From NCBI GenBank assembly GCA_030490835.1, contig CM059971.1, forward strand, positions 39,232,012 through 39,296,011: 64,000 nt of DNA, in the 5' to 3' direction. The position numbers and the translations under genes were made by a program. Shown here piece after piece: positions 11,665-24,122 of the stretch (its first letter is position 1; every line of letters begins with the position of its first letter). Source of the stretch: Annona cherimola. Lineage: Eukaryota; Streptophyta; Magnoliopsida; Magnoliales; Annonaceae. The notes under the pieces were generated by a model. That model saw only the letters and a list, made by a program, of their open reading frames with translations. It had not been told where the DNA came from and did no database searches.

Positions 11665-12822
11665 TTTCCTTTCTTTCATAAGGGAGAAAAGCTTTGGTGG
11701 AGGCTTTCGAAGAGAGGGAGAGGAGCTTAGGGAGGCAAGCATGGGACCTCAAAAGATTGAAACGAAGAGGACAAAAAATAAAGATGCCCGCATGGAATTT
11801 GTTTACATCCCCAATCGTGGTTTACATGCATAGATTTAAATAGGGAACGAAATAAATTGAAAAATACTACTGTTTCTAGTTCATCCTCATCGACAAAACA
11901 TTCGACGGCTCTTCTCGGCTTCTCCTCTTCTTGGGTGACAGTGCGACAACGACCTGCGTTTATAGTAGCAAGTGACAGCAATGGTAAAAGCATGAAATGG
12001 ACAGGCAGCTCATCCTCCTCTCGGCTTCTCCTCTTCCCGGCTCTTCTATCTCCTTCATCTTCTCTCTTCTCCTCCACTCGATCAATCTCTCTCTTGTGAA
12101 GCTAATGAGCAACATCAGTTCATACACGTGAGTATACATGTGATTGTGCTATCGTACTTTCCAATTTTGCTCCAATGAATTTCAATCACATGTTTGAAAT
12201 GGACGGCAGATTTGATGTTTGCATTTTCAGCAAGCATGAAAACATTTGTGATGAAACTTATCTGTATTGAAACATATTGGCCATGACGCAGTTTTCCACG
12301 TGAAACAGTTGGTGCATCTAACATCCTACAAACATACATTTATATATATTTGTGTTGTGGCTTTGTGATGGTGAGAAAATATCTTTGTTGTGGCTTTGTG
12401 AAAAGAAGTGCAAAATTTCTACTCCCTTACGCACTGAGAAGAACAATTTGCAAATTTTTTTGGGCCTATTCAATTTCATTTGTTTACCTCTACTTATTCG
12501 AAACCTTTTTTCCATTATCAAGAAAGGAGCTATTTTTCCATTCTAAATTAGATTTACTCTCTTCGTATTATAGAGACAAGTTGATATAACTTTAAAACGG
12601 CGGTAATGATGTAAATATTGCCTTAAGGAAAGTGACTCTGTAATACACTTGAAGAAAAAACTTATTTTCTAGTTTATAATTTTTTCACTTTTCTTAATCT
12701 TTTCTTTCTGTTTCTAACTATCTGTCTCAACACGACTAGTGAAGCTAGCAAAAGGCCCTCATTTAGCGTGAGAAGTTTAGGCTTTAAATCTCGGTAAGGA
12801 GAGTTTAACTCCCATTTTTCAT
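11665..12822. other. Unassigned sequence left of MULE-A
   Basis: The DNA has mixed composition, with a CT/TC-rich stretch around 11,990-12,095. Overlapping ORFs occur on both strands (11,727-12,077 minus, 11,857-12,099 plus) but they shadow each other and show no domain. It may be the old upstream region of the decayed exon at 11,442-11,664. Before MULE-A inserted it was continuous with 33,496 onward. Confidence 0.4.
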
Positions 12823-13975
12823 TTTTATAATGGGAGCCAACCCATGGGAAGTGTGCCCCGTGTTTTTTCTCGCAGGAAGCCCATCATCCACCGTTCATTT
12901 TCATTCGATGGTCTGGATTTTATGGGGCAGTTTTGTATTCAAAAAGTATTGCTAGGTCGTCGACTGGCATCCTCTCGCACACGCGGCTCGGCTCCCATCA
13001 CCCCTCATCTTCCTTTTTCTTTCTCTCCCTTCTATGCCCTAACTCGGTTCTCTCTCACCCCGCTGTTTGCCCAACTCTCCCATCATAGATTCACCGTGCC
13101 TTGCTGCATCACCTCTCATTTTCCCATCATCTCCTTTTTCGTCGCTGCACCATTTCTCCGATTCTCCCTCTTTCTCCCTGCTGCATCGCCATCTTTCATC
13201 TCTCTGACTCTCCCTCTTTCTCCTTCCTTTGCCATCGCCAGCCCATGGAAAACCCTTCCCATGAGAAAATTGCGATAAGCCAAACGGTGTGGATGGCTAT
13301 GGGCGTTTTCAGCATCTGAAAATTTTGAAGAGGCTATCGATTTTAGAAAGCTCTCACACGCAACACACCCTTCACCTGTCCCTTTCTCCCCCATTCTGCC
13401 TACCCATTCTCCCTCACACTATTTCTAATCAGAGCTGATGGACTCAAAGGGGCATTGATTACGGGCCAACAGCTGTTTGATTTAGACGATTGTGAAATTT
13501 CTACTCACCATGGTTGGAAATGGTGGCTAGAACAGAGATCTTTTTGCTATGGGTTCGTGAGGGAGAAGGCTGCCAAAGCTGACTTTGGGGTTCCAAAAAT
13601 TTATGCCTTAGGTGGATTTTTGGATTGGGGCATCTTTGTTGCCGGACCGCGACACCTTTATTTTTGGAGAAGATGATCCGATTAAGAGATGCACAACGAC
13701 CCTAGCTACTATTTACATTTACTGTCGGTTTGCAGCGGTTTTCATTGGCAACCAAGTGGTCGGTTCAAATCTACGAGGACCAGATCGTGGGAGTCGAATC
13801 CGAAATGTAAGGAGCAGTTGGATTTTGCAAATAAAACACTATTGAATGTGTTAGATTTGAGCAATGACGTCTGCAATTTTTTTGGCCAAATCGAAAAGGG
13901 AAAAATACACCAACTCTATTAACATGGGAGAGAGAAACCACTGGTCGAAGAAGATGGGTTCGTGCAACTATGAAG

Positions 13976-15700
13976 TGTTGGTCCCGAGTTAATGGCAAAA
14001 CCCAAGAGGGGAGGGGTGAATTGGGTTCTTATAAAATTCTTCGGTAAATTAAAACTTAACCCCTTTAAAGCTTAATCCCCTTGATTGAAACAAATAGAGA
14101 GCAATGAAATAATGAAAGCAATAAGGTAAACAGTAAGCAAGATTTATAGTGGTTCGGGCAACCTCTCCCTACTCCACTCTTCCAAGCTCACACACCGTTG
14201 TGACTTGGGTTCCACTATGTATTCTACGAATACACTTAGAGTCTCCGCTCTCTTCTAGATTCTAGCTCTAGGGGGCATACACAATCAGAGTCTATTCTCT
14301 CTTCTAGATTCTAGCTCTAGGGGGCTTATACACTTGATACAAGTAGATGATGAGTTCAACTCCAATCACAACTCTACTTGCAACGTCTTGGTTTGTTACA
14401 ACAAACTCAAACCAAGACCAATAACAAGGAATAATGAAAATAAGGAAGATCTACACTTTACTGAGTTGTGTAGGCAAGATTCAGCTTGAGGAAGAGTTTA
14501 TAGAAGCAACCGGTTGTATATCGTTGACGCTACTTGCAACTTGAAGCTCGTTCTTCCTTTGAAAGTGTATAGATCACTCAAATTTGGAGAAAAGCAAATG
14601 GGAGCTCTTCTTTGCACTTCTTTTCTCTCTTTAGGCTATGTAGTGTATGTTCTAACGTTTGCTTGAGTGTCTATTTATAGAATGGGGAAGATTTGAACGT
14701 TATAGAAGTGGTTAGCACGCAATAAATGTTCCAACGTTCAAAAATTCGAACGTTGCTTCCCCAAGTCGCAGGTGGAGTCGACTTCGTCTGCGACTTGGCT
14801 TCCCAAGTCGCAACTAGAGTCGACTTCATGTGCGACTTCAGTTCTGCATTTTCCAAGTCTGAGTCTAGGTCGACTTGGTTTCAGACTTGACCTCAAGTCG
14901 ATCTTGGAGTCGACTTGGGTTGCGACTTGACCAGTTCTCGTACTAAAAACAGTTTGACCTTTGTTTGATTTCCTTTAGCTTGCTTGGCTTCTTTCCTTCA
15001 ATAATATTTTGTAGACCTTGTGAAGCTTGAAAACTTGTATGGTTGATTTTGCCTTTGATTCATGCACCTTGCTTTCTTTTGACATTAATCTTCATATCTT
15101 GAATTTCTTCATCTTGAAATATGCTTGGAGCTTTGCCTTGGACTTGAGAGACTTAAGTTGATAATGAGCTTGTACCCTTGATTTGGATTTGAGAAAACTC
15201 AAGTTGATTCTTGGAATGAGCTTGAATCTGCATCTTTGAACTTTGAAAACCTCAAGTCGAACTTGGGGTCGACTTCGTCTGCGACTTCACCCAAGTCGTA
15301 ACTGGAGTCGACTTCGTATACGACTTCGGTATTTTTGTGCCCCAAAATCAGCGCTGGAGTGTTTTTGTCATCTGAAGTCGATGCTGGAGTCGACTTCGTT
15401 TGCGACTTGGCTTCCCAAGTCGTAAGTGGAGTCGACCCGGCCTGCGACTTCACCTGCTCTTCTTCCATTTTCAAATTTGGATGTGTGGTTTGTTTTGAAG
15501 TCGAATATGGAGTCGACTTTGAGATCGACTTCACCCTAAGCCAAAGTCCAAGTCGACTTGGATATCGACTTGGCTATTTCCTTTCCTTAAAACATTCAAC
15601 CAAATCATTAGTATTCACTTTTTACTCAAATTTAACTTTGTTAATCATCAAAACTCATGCTTTGGTCAATTTTGTTTTGTTTTAAACATTATTTTCAACA
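13976..15700 (-). repeat. SIRE-2 3' LTR
   Basis: TGTTGGTCCC...TTTCAACA, 1,725 bp. It holds two copies of a TCTAGATTCTAGCTCTAGGG repeat (about 14,250-14,325), a minus-strand TATA box (14,671-14,680) and about ten GTCGAC motifs at 14,770-15,560, upstream of the TATA in the direction of transcription. ORFs on either strand here arise from the GTCGAC repeats. Confidence 0.92.
14671..14680 (-). promoter_or_regulatory. SIRE-2 LTR TATA box
   Basis: CTATAAATAG on the minus strand, kept at the same offset in the 5' LTR (29,776-29,785), where it would drive element transcription. GTCGAC dyads begin about 90 bp upstream. Confidence 0.65.
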
Positions 15701-15714
15701 ATCTCCCCCTTTTT
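15701..15714 (-). other. SIRE-2 polypurine tract, with a second copy at 15,972-15,985
   Basis: The minus strand reads AAAAAGGGGGAGAT directly before the 3' LTR, the expected plus-strand DNA priming site. The same 14-mer recurs at 15,972-15,985, next to the end of the third ORF. Confidence 0.85.
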
Positions 15715-15986
15715 GATGATTGACAAAACTAATTTGAGTTTATACCTTTCAAGATAATCACAATCATATAGTTTCAACAAAACAAATCATCATAACAACT
15801 TTCAAACAGAGTATAGCAAGCATGAAACATATACTTGAACATAAAACAAGTTTCATAAATCAAATTTCATTTTACAGATTACAATGTAAAGCAAAAATTT
15901 AAACCTAAATACAAACTACCCGACCCAAAATGCTCTAAAGCCTATGCTATGTACTAAAAAAACTCTATTCTATCTCCCCCTTTTTG

Positions 15987-16682
15987 TCAATCCTTCAAAA
16001 ATTTGTCAATTCTCAAGGATTTGGTGAATTGAAATTGAGAAATGGGATATGAAGATTGAATGGGTTTGATAGGACGGACATGAGCGGATGAGTAAAATGA
16101 AGAGACTGGAGCGGGAGTCGGATCTCGATGAACTGATCCGGAATCGAATGGATCAAGTTCAGGTATGGGCCGATTTTTGTGTTGCCCCGATGCAAGATGA
16201 TATCTAATGGTACACATTTCCCGATCGATTCGATCTTGTCGGGAATGCATATCATTGATAGCTGTAAGAACCTCAGAGACAAGGTTGGTCATTCGATCCT
16301 CTTAGTGACCCATTTCTTCTCGAAGAGCAGATATCTCATCTCTAATGCTCTGTAAGGTGACCTCCTGGGATGACGGTTGAGGCGCCCGATCTGGTATAGC
16401 AGATCCCTGTGGAGAGTAGGATCCGTGGGACATAGGAGAGACCGGCTCCTCTGGAATGTCTCGGGGTGGAGCAGGTGGTGCCTCTGGAGGCTGCTCCCCC
16501 TCAGCTTGTGCTTGTCTTGCTTCCTCAGGAGCTGGTTCGCCCAACTTTTCTTGAATTCTCTCATCCCTAAACTGCTCCAAATTGATCTTCATTCGTTGGA
16601 GCAATGCCTTATTGATGGCATTTGTTGTTTTAGGGACTTTGAAGGGTTCACCTTCAATGTCCACCTCATAATACTCCAGGAT
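15987..16682 (-). pseudogene. SIRE-2 third ORF, C-terminal part
   Basis: This is the coding continuation of 22,709-23,643 on the other side of the nested solo LTR. It opens within the duplicated target AGGAT. It encodes an acidic segment, a Gln/Glu/Pro/Ala-rich stretch (…EGEQPPEAPPAPPRDIPEE…) and a heptad-like region (SIRDEISALREEMGH, then NLVSEVLTAINDMHSRQ). An in-frame TAA at 16,302-16,304 splits it and fits a CAA-to-TAA change. Its frame is offset by one base from the N-terminal part, so an indel is also present. It occupies the position of the env-like ORF of SIRE elements, but no membrane segment or signal peptide is visible, so envelope function is not supported. Confidence 0.6.
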
Positions 16683-19600
16683 TGTGAAACCCAAACCCAA
16701 GTAGGCCATATGTATGCATTGAACATGCATTTGATGATTATTTATGAGTTATAGAATTATGAAGGTATTTTATGATTTTTTTGCTAATTATGGCAATCAG
16801 GGTTATGGGTTAGCATTAATGATGTGATTAAGCATTTTGAGCCTAAATGAGATAATGGGTTTAGAATGAATTATTTGTGATTTAAGTATACAATTATATC
16901 ATGAAAAAATCATTTTTCATGATTTAAAATGAATTATGGAAATAAAGATGGAAATTGTCAAGTATGAAGGAAAATATTGAAAAATTCATAACTCAACGCC
17001 TAAAAGGCGAATTCAAGTGAAATTTGAAATGAAGATTGTTAATATTAGGCTTGGTCTTATGGAATGAAAAGATTATGAAAATTCTTGATGAAATGAGAAT
17101 TCTGAATTTTTTTTAAGTATATGCTCATTTCAACCGTTAATTTCAAACGGCTATATCGGGAGCTAGAAAACTCGGATTGAGTTGAAATTTGAAACGGTTG
17201 AATGAAATGGTGAGATATTTATTTTGAATGGATTGGATTATGCATGACATGTTGGGAAAATACCTGAATTGAAAAAGGTGAGCATTGTTGACTAATACAC
17301 CTCAAAAGTACTCTACATTTAATGCTAGAGTACAAAGCATGAGTGCATAAATTTAATGACATTTGAGGTGTCAAGTGCAGGCCATTTCTAAGGTATTTTA
17401 TTCATTAATATAAAATGCAAATATCTAAATAAAATCCCAGCAATGAATGTTCATAATTAATGAAGCTATGAGTGCTCAAAAAGAGGATAGGAGATATGGA
17501 CGTCCAAGTGATGACATTATTGGATTTTTGAGCAATTTTTATTTTATAAATGATGTGTTTATATGGATAACATGTTGGGATGTATAAATAAGCATTTAAT
17601 TATGTGAAAAAAATCCAAGGAAATTCGTGATTTGCAGCTGCCCATGAAAGGTGGAAAAATGGACAGCTTGTGTATGCAAATGACGTCCCATGTTTGATGC
17701 TGCTGCAATAATTTTTATTAATTTTTAAACACCAAATTAATACATTAATTAATGGATAATTAGGTTTATAATTTACCCTCAAAATATGGTTAATAAAAAT
17801 GGGAGAAAAATTGAAAAATGGGCAGCAGCAAGTGACGTGCAATGGAGGCAAGTGGACGGTCAAGATGTAAACAGATTTTTGGAATTTTCAAAAATAGTAA
17901 AATGCCAATTTATATGGCTGTGAGTTCACCAGCACATAAAGGGGATAGGGATGCATTCGATGGTGTGGAAAATGCCCAGCAAGTGGGGCCCACAGCTGGA
18001 GAAAATGCAGCCCCACCAAGTCAAGCACGTCCATATGTGTTGGAGAATTGGAAAATTTTCCAAGTGCTGGAAATTCTTCCCCAAGCAACAGCAGCTCACG
18101 TTCCCAACCTGGCCAGCAAGGAGGAAGGAAAATAGGAGAAAAAGAAGGAGAAAAAGAATGGGAGATTAGAGGAGAAGAGTAGCTCATGTGATTAGGGTTT
18201 GGAGAGCATCAAACCAAGTAAGTACATGGGTTAATTTGATTTGGTTATCTTGAGTTCTTGAACTCCAAAGTTCTAAATATGATGTTTCAACATGCTTTAA
18301 AGTGATGATTCAACAAGCATTTGAATGAATATGGAATGGGTTTTAGCTTGCATGAATGAAACTCCATGATTTAGATGATGGAAAGTGAAGTTTTGAATGA
18401 TATATGATGTTGTAAAATAAATTATGGTCGGAACAGTAAATGGATTATTTTTGGCATGAAAATTTTTGAGAACAATACTTATGCTACAAATTTTCAGCTT
18501 AAAATGATATTTACGTTGGAAATTAAAAATCCGTAAATATTAGCCCAAACAGGGTAAAACGGGTTACAGGATCAGCTGTAGAAAATGATTTTTAATAAAT
18601 TTTATACAAGGTTTGTCGAGCTTTTACAGGATATACATGACATATTTAGGATTACAGGAAAAAATTAAAAATGAGGTTTTGATGGGGTTAAATATACCCC
18701 ATAAATAACGTCATTCAGGCTGACTGGAAATGGAGTTTACTGTTCATCAAGGTAAACATCCCCAAATAAATATGTAATGTTAATATTTCGTGCTGAAAAT
18801 TTCATGAAAATTAATTGATGAAGTTATTAAGGTATGGTAGAAATTTCAGATCAGAAATACTTGATTTGATATTAATTCAAGATTTTAAGATTTCAGCACG
18901 CCTGATTTCAGCATATGTGGTTAGTTTGAGAAAGAAATCAAAAAGAAATATGAAACGTGTGTAGAAATGATCCAAATTGAGTTATGTGTTAAATAATTAA
19001 ATATGGATCAAGAAAAGTGTGATTATATGCTGAAATTTCTGATTTATATAACTGCCTAAGGTTATGTGTCAAAAGACACGTTAAACGGGTTAAAAGTGGG
19101 TTTCAAACTAACTGTTTTGGAAACCTATGGAAAATGGATTTAAACCTCATAAAAATACCTTCAGTAAAGTGGTATTAAAGGGTAATTAACCCGCTGGAAA
19201 ATGGGTTAAATTTCTGAGTTAAGAAATTTTAAGAAATGCATCATGGTTAAGTGCTAAATGGGCATATGTGAAGGAATAGATATGTAAGGGTGATGAATGA
19301 CATGTAGAATATGGTTTTGTGCAGAAATGTATGGAAATATGATATATTTCATGAATATATATCTGTTTAGCACTTCACGAGGTTAATTTCTAATTTTGGA
19401 ATTATGTAATGAAGCCTAAGGTCATAACGGGCGCTCGGAACGGGCACCGATGTATGAATTTTGGAAAAAATGTAAAAGATGATAAATGAAGGTTAATGAA
19501 CCTATGTATGATAGTTAATGGATGAATTTTGTATGGTTTAATGGATACCCTATTTGTGGGGTTATATATGTTATGTGTTAGCCAATGAAATGCATAAAAA

Positions 19601-22600
19601 TGTGTATTTATGTTTAATGACTTAGAAGACAAATGAAGGATATATGTTAATGAAAATGGGTTGGAAAACTAAATGGAATGCAATGACAAGAAATATATGA
19701 AAAACCATATTATGTTCATGTAGGCAAGGAAAAGAATGGAAGGAAAAGGGATTATGGCGATCTCAGGTAAGCAAGCAAACTTTCTAAAATGCATTTTCTT
19801 TCTATGTGATTGATATGATTGAAATGTCTATGTTTATGCTTATGTTTTTACGAATGGGCAAGCACAAGTTTTGAATATGACGGCTTTAATGCAAAGCCAT
19901 AAGCTTTGAAAAATGATGACTTTAATGAAAAGTCTCAAGGTTTGCTTCATGGGAAGCAAGCGACACTTCTTAAGATAAATAATTTATTCTAAGTGTTGCC
20001 AAGGATGGGAATGCTTCATGTTAATGGAATTGAGAAATTTTGCTTATGAGTAAGCAAGTTCTCCATGTTAATGTTGTTTTAAGGATTTCATGTTTGATAT
20101 CGATGGTTTTAAGAATTTTCTTTTGAGGAAGCAAGTTCTATATGATATGATTCAACAGCGTTTTATAAGAAAAAGGGAATTTTACCCTTTTTCACAAAAT
20201 ATGTTTGGTAAATGAGTTTTGAGTTATTTCTACAATAACTCGCGATAAACAATGATGAAAAAGATTTGTTTTACTAGGTCAAGATAATTCAATATTAAAT
20301 TACGTTTTAGACATAGTCCACATGTTTTGAAATGATATTTGAACAGTTTTGGTTTCCTTTGGATAAGGAAATCTATGTTGAAAATGTTGGAAAAATGTTT
20401 CTACGGATGTGTTGAAAGGGATTTATGGATGACGAACCTCCTATGGTTGATTTCATAAAATGGTTTAATTTCAGGTTGCTTGATGGCATGCAAAAGACTA
20501 TGCAATTTTCCTCTATGTGAAAATGATTGATATGTGGACAATTATTAAATTTTTAGGTGAAGGACAAGGGGATAGCGTAACTGCATAACTTTTGTAAACA
20601 AAAGGTCCTGAAATAGAAACCAAGAAAATATTAGAGAAAAATATGTTTTATTTATGAAAATCCAAAGGATTTGAAATTCTTTTGATTAAAAGGATTTTAA
20701 GATGTATTGTTTCTCAAACATTTCAAATGTTTATCAAAATATTTTACCCAAAACTTTTCTAAAGGAATTTAAGGAAGGTCATCCTAAAACTGGATTTCAA
20801 ATAACAACTTGTTAAAGTGGGTGCGCTCGCTTACAAGTTGACACAGACTGCGGTCCGTGATGTGTTTTTGAAAATAATTGTAAAATATAGACTTCGGTCT
20901 AAGATTTTTGTGCATATGGATGCAGGCTGCGGTCTGTGATCCCGGTTTAAAATAACATGGGTTGCGGCCTGTGGTTCTTCAAACCAAAACGGACTGCGGT
21001 TCGTCAGGATAATGTACGGTGCACCGGTACAAGGAATAGGCTGGTTGTAGAGCACGGTTGGGATGACCGGGGCCCACTCTACATAAAGCCAAGTCGCTAA
21101 GGGATGGCAGGAGTGCCAGCGGCGCCCTCCCTGAGATGGGAGCAGGATAAGTGAACAGCCGCCTGGCTAGAGTGCTGTTAAGGATTCTCTTCCAAAAGGT
21201 AGCATGATCACTTGCTAAGTGTCACTACTGGATGGAGAGAAATGCATTTGCTTATGTTATTTCTGAAAAGCCCAAAGATTGGGTCATGAAAATATGATTT
21301 TATGAAAGTATTCTAAAGGGATTTTTATGAAATGGTTACCCTAAAAGAAAGGGGGTTTTACACAAAAGTGTAAATAACAAGAATTAAAGGAAATGTGTTT
21401 ATGCAAATGCATTCATGAAAATGGTTTTCCTTGTTTGCTATAAACAAGCCCCAAGACGGGGAATTATGAAAAGGATTTATGTTCATTTGTAAGAGAGCCT
21501 AAATAAAGAATGTTTTTGGACATGAGAATGTCCTTTGCCGAGAAAGGCTTATGTGATTGATGTTTAAGGACATATGAATGTCCATTGCCAATAAGGTTAT
21601 GTAAAGGATGTTTTGAGACATGAAATGTCTCTTGATTTTATGATGGCTTATGTTAATGATGTTTTGAGACATAAAATGTCTCTTGGCTAAGGAATTTTAT
21701 GATGGTTTATGTTAATGATGTTTTGAGACATGAGATGTCTCCGTTGCCTAAGTATTTATGTTGTTTTGGACGGAAAATGTCCACTGGCAACCGAATGATT
21801 TCATGTAATGGCTATGAACATTAAAAATGTTCATATAAGATTAATAGAAACTCATCATTAAAGGTAAAATGTATATGTTTTGCCTAAACAAGCCCAGGCG
21901 CGGCTTTTAAATGATTTTAAGAATGAATGCTTTATGAAAGCATTCAAGGACTTGAAATTGTCCTTATAATAAAGGATTTCATGATGGTATTTTAGGACAT
22001 ATGCATGTCCTCAGGAACAAGGTATTCCCAATGTTTATGAAAAAGGTTTTCAAGAAGCCTTGCCCTAAAATGCTTGCTTACTGAGTTGTCACTCACGTTT
22101 TGTTTTCCAAACCCTTAGACAGGTACTGAGGAAACTCAGAAGGTTGCGAACCTCAGACGTGGAGGAAGGTACATGATGATAGCCTTGAAGGCTATAAGGA
22201 ATGGAAAAGCATAAATATGCTAAGGTAAGCTAATGTGTATGTGAACTTAATAAGAATATTAAGTTCTATATATGATTCAATTGTTGAATGTATGGATGTA
22301 TGGATATGAAATATGATACTTAGGACAAGGAATCTTTCACTGCAGAAAGGCATGAAAAGATACTATGTGTTTATATATATCCGAACTTAGCTAGAGTTCT
22401 AAGTTCCATGTGAATTAATGACTGAATGTATGAAAGTATGATTTATACAATGATTCAGTGTATAACGACAGACATATAAAGGTGCTATGAATGAAATGAT
22501 GATTTTTATTACAAGTGAAATGTCGCAATGTATGATGATTGTCATGTCAAGATTATGAATGATGACAGATGAATAATCGAAAAAAATTCTGGACATATTC

Positions 22601-22703
22601 AAATTAAAAACCCGCCGCGTGATCAGGGCAACAATCCTGATTCACATTTACCAATCGATAGATCTTGAGGTAAGGAAGTGACGTCTCGGTTCGGGGCGCC
22701 ACA
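16683..22703 (+). mobile_element. Solo LTR of the giant family, long type (L4, 6,021 bp)
   Basis: TGTGAAACCC...GGGGCGCCACA with a perfect TSD AGGAT (16,678-16,682 and 22,704-22,708), inserted into the third ORF of SIRE-2. Neither terminal sequence recurs inside, so it is a single 6-kb LTR without an internal region. Landmarks in order: TATA-like sequence near 17,908; donor-like AAG/GTAAGT near 18,216; exon-like block between ATGTAG (about 19,722) and CAG/GTAAGCAAGC (about 19,767); GGACTGCGGTC-type repeats (20,838-21,005); CTCCCTGAGATGGGAG (about 21,126); GGACAT/ATGTCC minisatellite (21,515-21,790); TTAG/ACAGG (about 22,119); and a terminal hairpin near 22,620. No coding gene was found. Confidence 0.9.
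20838..21005 (+). repeat. GGACTGCGGTCTGTGAT-type repeats in L4
   Basis: Degenerate units around ACTGCGGTC(C/T)GTGAT, separated by 30-45 bp that often contain ATGG and a TTTAAAA-like spacer. Equivalent arrays lie at 4,805-4,950 (L2) and 60,905-61,085 (L5), always just before the CCCACTCTACAT block. Confidence 0.65.
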
Positions 22704-22708
22704 AGGAT

Positions 22709-23643
22709 CCTCGTGATCCATGTCCCGTAGGGTAGAACGCCTCTCGGATTGTCCTTACGGGATGCCAAGCTTTCAGGAAGAGTCTTGGTAGACTGATCTT
22801 GACTTTATTCACCAGCTTCCATAGAATCATGGCCTCTTGCGGGTTGAGCTGATTCCTTCCACCGCCCTTTGGATAGATGCAGTGAGCAATGAGCAGTCTG
22901 AGGACTCTCAAGCGTGGAGAAAGATCCATGTAATGCAGGAACTTAGTTCCTGGATGATACTTGTTGCTTCTTGTCAGCTCATTATACACTCTTTCTAATG
23001 TAAGATCTCGGAGAAGTGATTCTTCTTCGGATGAAACTTCGAGAATTCCTCCTATTCTCTGTATTGCTCTTTCTTGATCTGGGTTAGCCATTATTCCTAA
23101 AAACATTTATGTGCCTTTGACAAAGGTTGAAAATTTATTATCATCCCACAGATAGTAAAATAACCTTGTCATATCAGGATATACTCTTTCATCTGTCTTC
23201 AGCAAACTTGTCCATCCCTGATAATCCAGTAGTTCTTCTATGTCGAACTCATAATCTTTGAGAAATTTAAAGTCGATGATCTTTGGGATGAATACCTTTC
23301 TTTCGTAGAAATGCTTGTAGAATCGACTATGCTGAAGCTCTATTTGGAAATAGGTTGTGGGCATTTTCAGGACTTGCCCTTTTGTGATTGGAATCCTTCT
23401 TCCTCCAGTGTTTGAGCTTTGAGGTTGACTTTCTGACCTCTGAGCTCGATCTGAGGATTGGGTAGTGGTTTGAAATCTGACCCTTCGACCCGTTGAGGTT
23501 GAAGGTTCTTCTCTGGCTCGTTTTCCAGAAGTTCTTTGCCTTCTGGGAACTTCTTCCTCCGTATTTGATCTCGAAGGTCTAGGCACAGGTTTTAGTGAGG
23601 GTTTGGAGACTGCTAGCTTGGGGGGTCTTGATTTTGGAGCCAT
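22709..23643 (-). pseudogene. SIRE-2 third ORF, N-terminal part (putative plant transposon protein)
   Basis: The ATG at 23,643 opens a basic, Ser/Arg/Pro-rich N-terminus (MAPKSRPPKLAVSKPS…). A folded region follows, with motifs such as FYERKVF, LDYQGWTSLL, VYPDMTRLFYY and MDLSPRLRVLRLLIAHCIYP. This resembles the 'putative plant transposon protein' domain (Pfam PF20167, from memory) found in retroelement-associated ORFs. An in-frame TAA at 23,107-23,109 breaks it, and the 6-kb LTR insertion at 22,703/22,708 splits it. The upstream leader (23,650-24,000) is strongly pyrimidine-rich on the coding strand and is preceded by GTCGAC motifs like those in the LTR, so this ORF may have had its own promoter. 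Its role is unknown. Confidence 0.65.
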
Positions 23644-24122
23644 TAGAATGGGAATGAGATTTGTGAGAGAATGTAGAGTAAGTTGGTGACTGAAAAATGA
23701 AGGAAAATTGACAGATGAAAGAATGGGCTAGAGTGAGAAGGATGAAGACAAGGTTGCTAGAAAGATTTCTGGAAACAGAGAAGACTGCCGGATTTTTAGA
23801 CAGAGAGGAGAACAGGCAGTTGCCGGAGAAAATGAAGAAGGGAGAAGGCTGCCGGACTGAGATTGAAAGAGAGACGGACTGCCGGAGTTTTGAGAGAAAA
23901 AAAAAATTGCCGGAGCTGGAAGGGAACTGGAAACGGTGGGAAATGGAGAAGAAAGAAGGAAGAAGAAGGAAAAAAAGGAAGAGAGGAAGACGATCCGTCG
24001 CGCGCGGAGTCGACTTTGCCCTAGGCGAAGTCGACTTCACTGGAGTCGATTTGACTTTACTGGAGTCGACTTGACTCATCGACTTGACCCTTTTTAGATC
24101 AGATTTTCTTGTATAATTTTCC

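Noticed and set aside
11519..12099. Overlapping ORFs on both strands at 11,519-12,099
   Set aside because: They conflict with each other, have no domain, and the supported signal at 11,442-11,664 is on the minus strand in another frame.
15987..23643. Third ORF of SIRE-2 as a retroviral envelope gene
   Set aside because: Only its position after pol is env-like. No signal peptide, membrane helix or fusion-type segment is visible, and its features fit a plant transposon-associated protein.
23715..24074. 119-codon Glu/Arg/Lys-rich plus-strand ORF, and the overlapping minus ORF 23,579-24,079
   Set aside because: Both come from the pyrimidine-rich leader of the SIRE-2 third ORF; low-complexity composition explains them.
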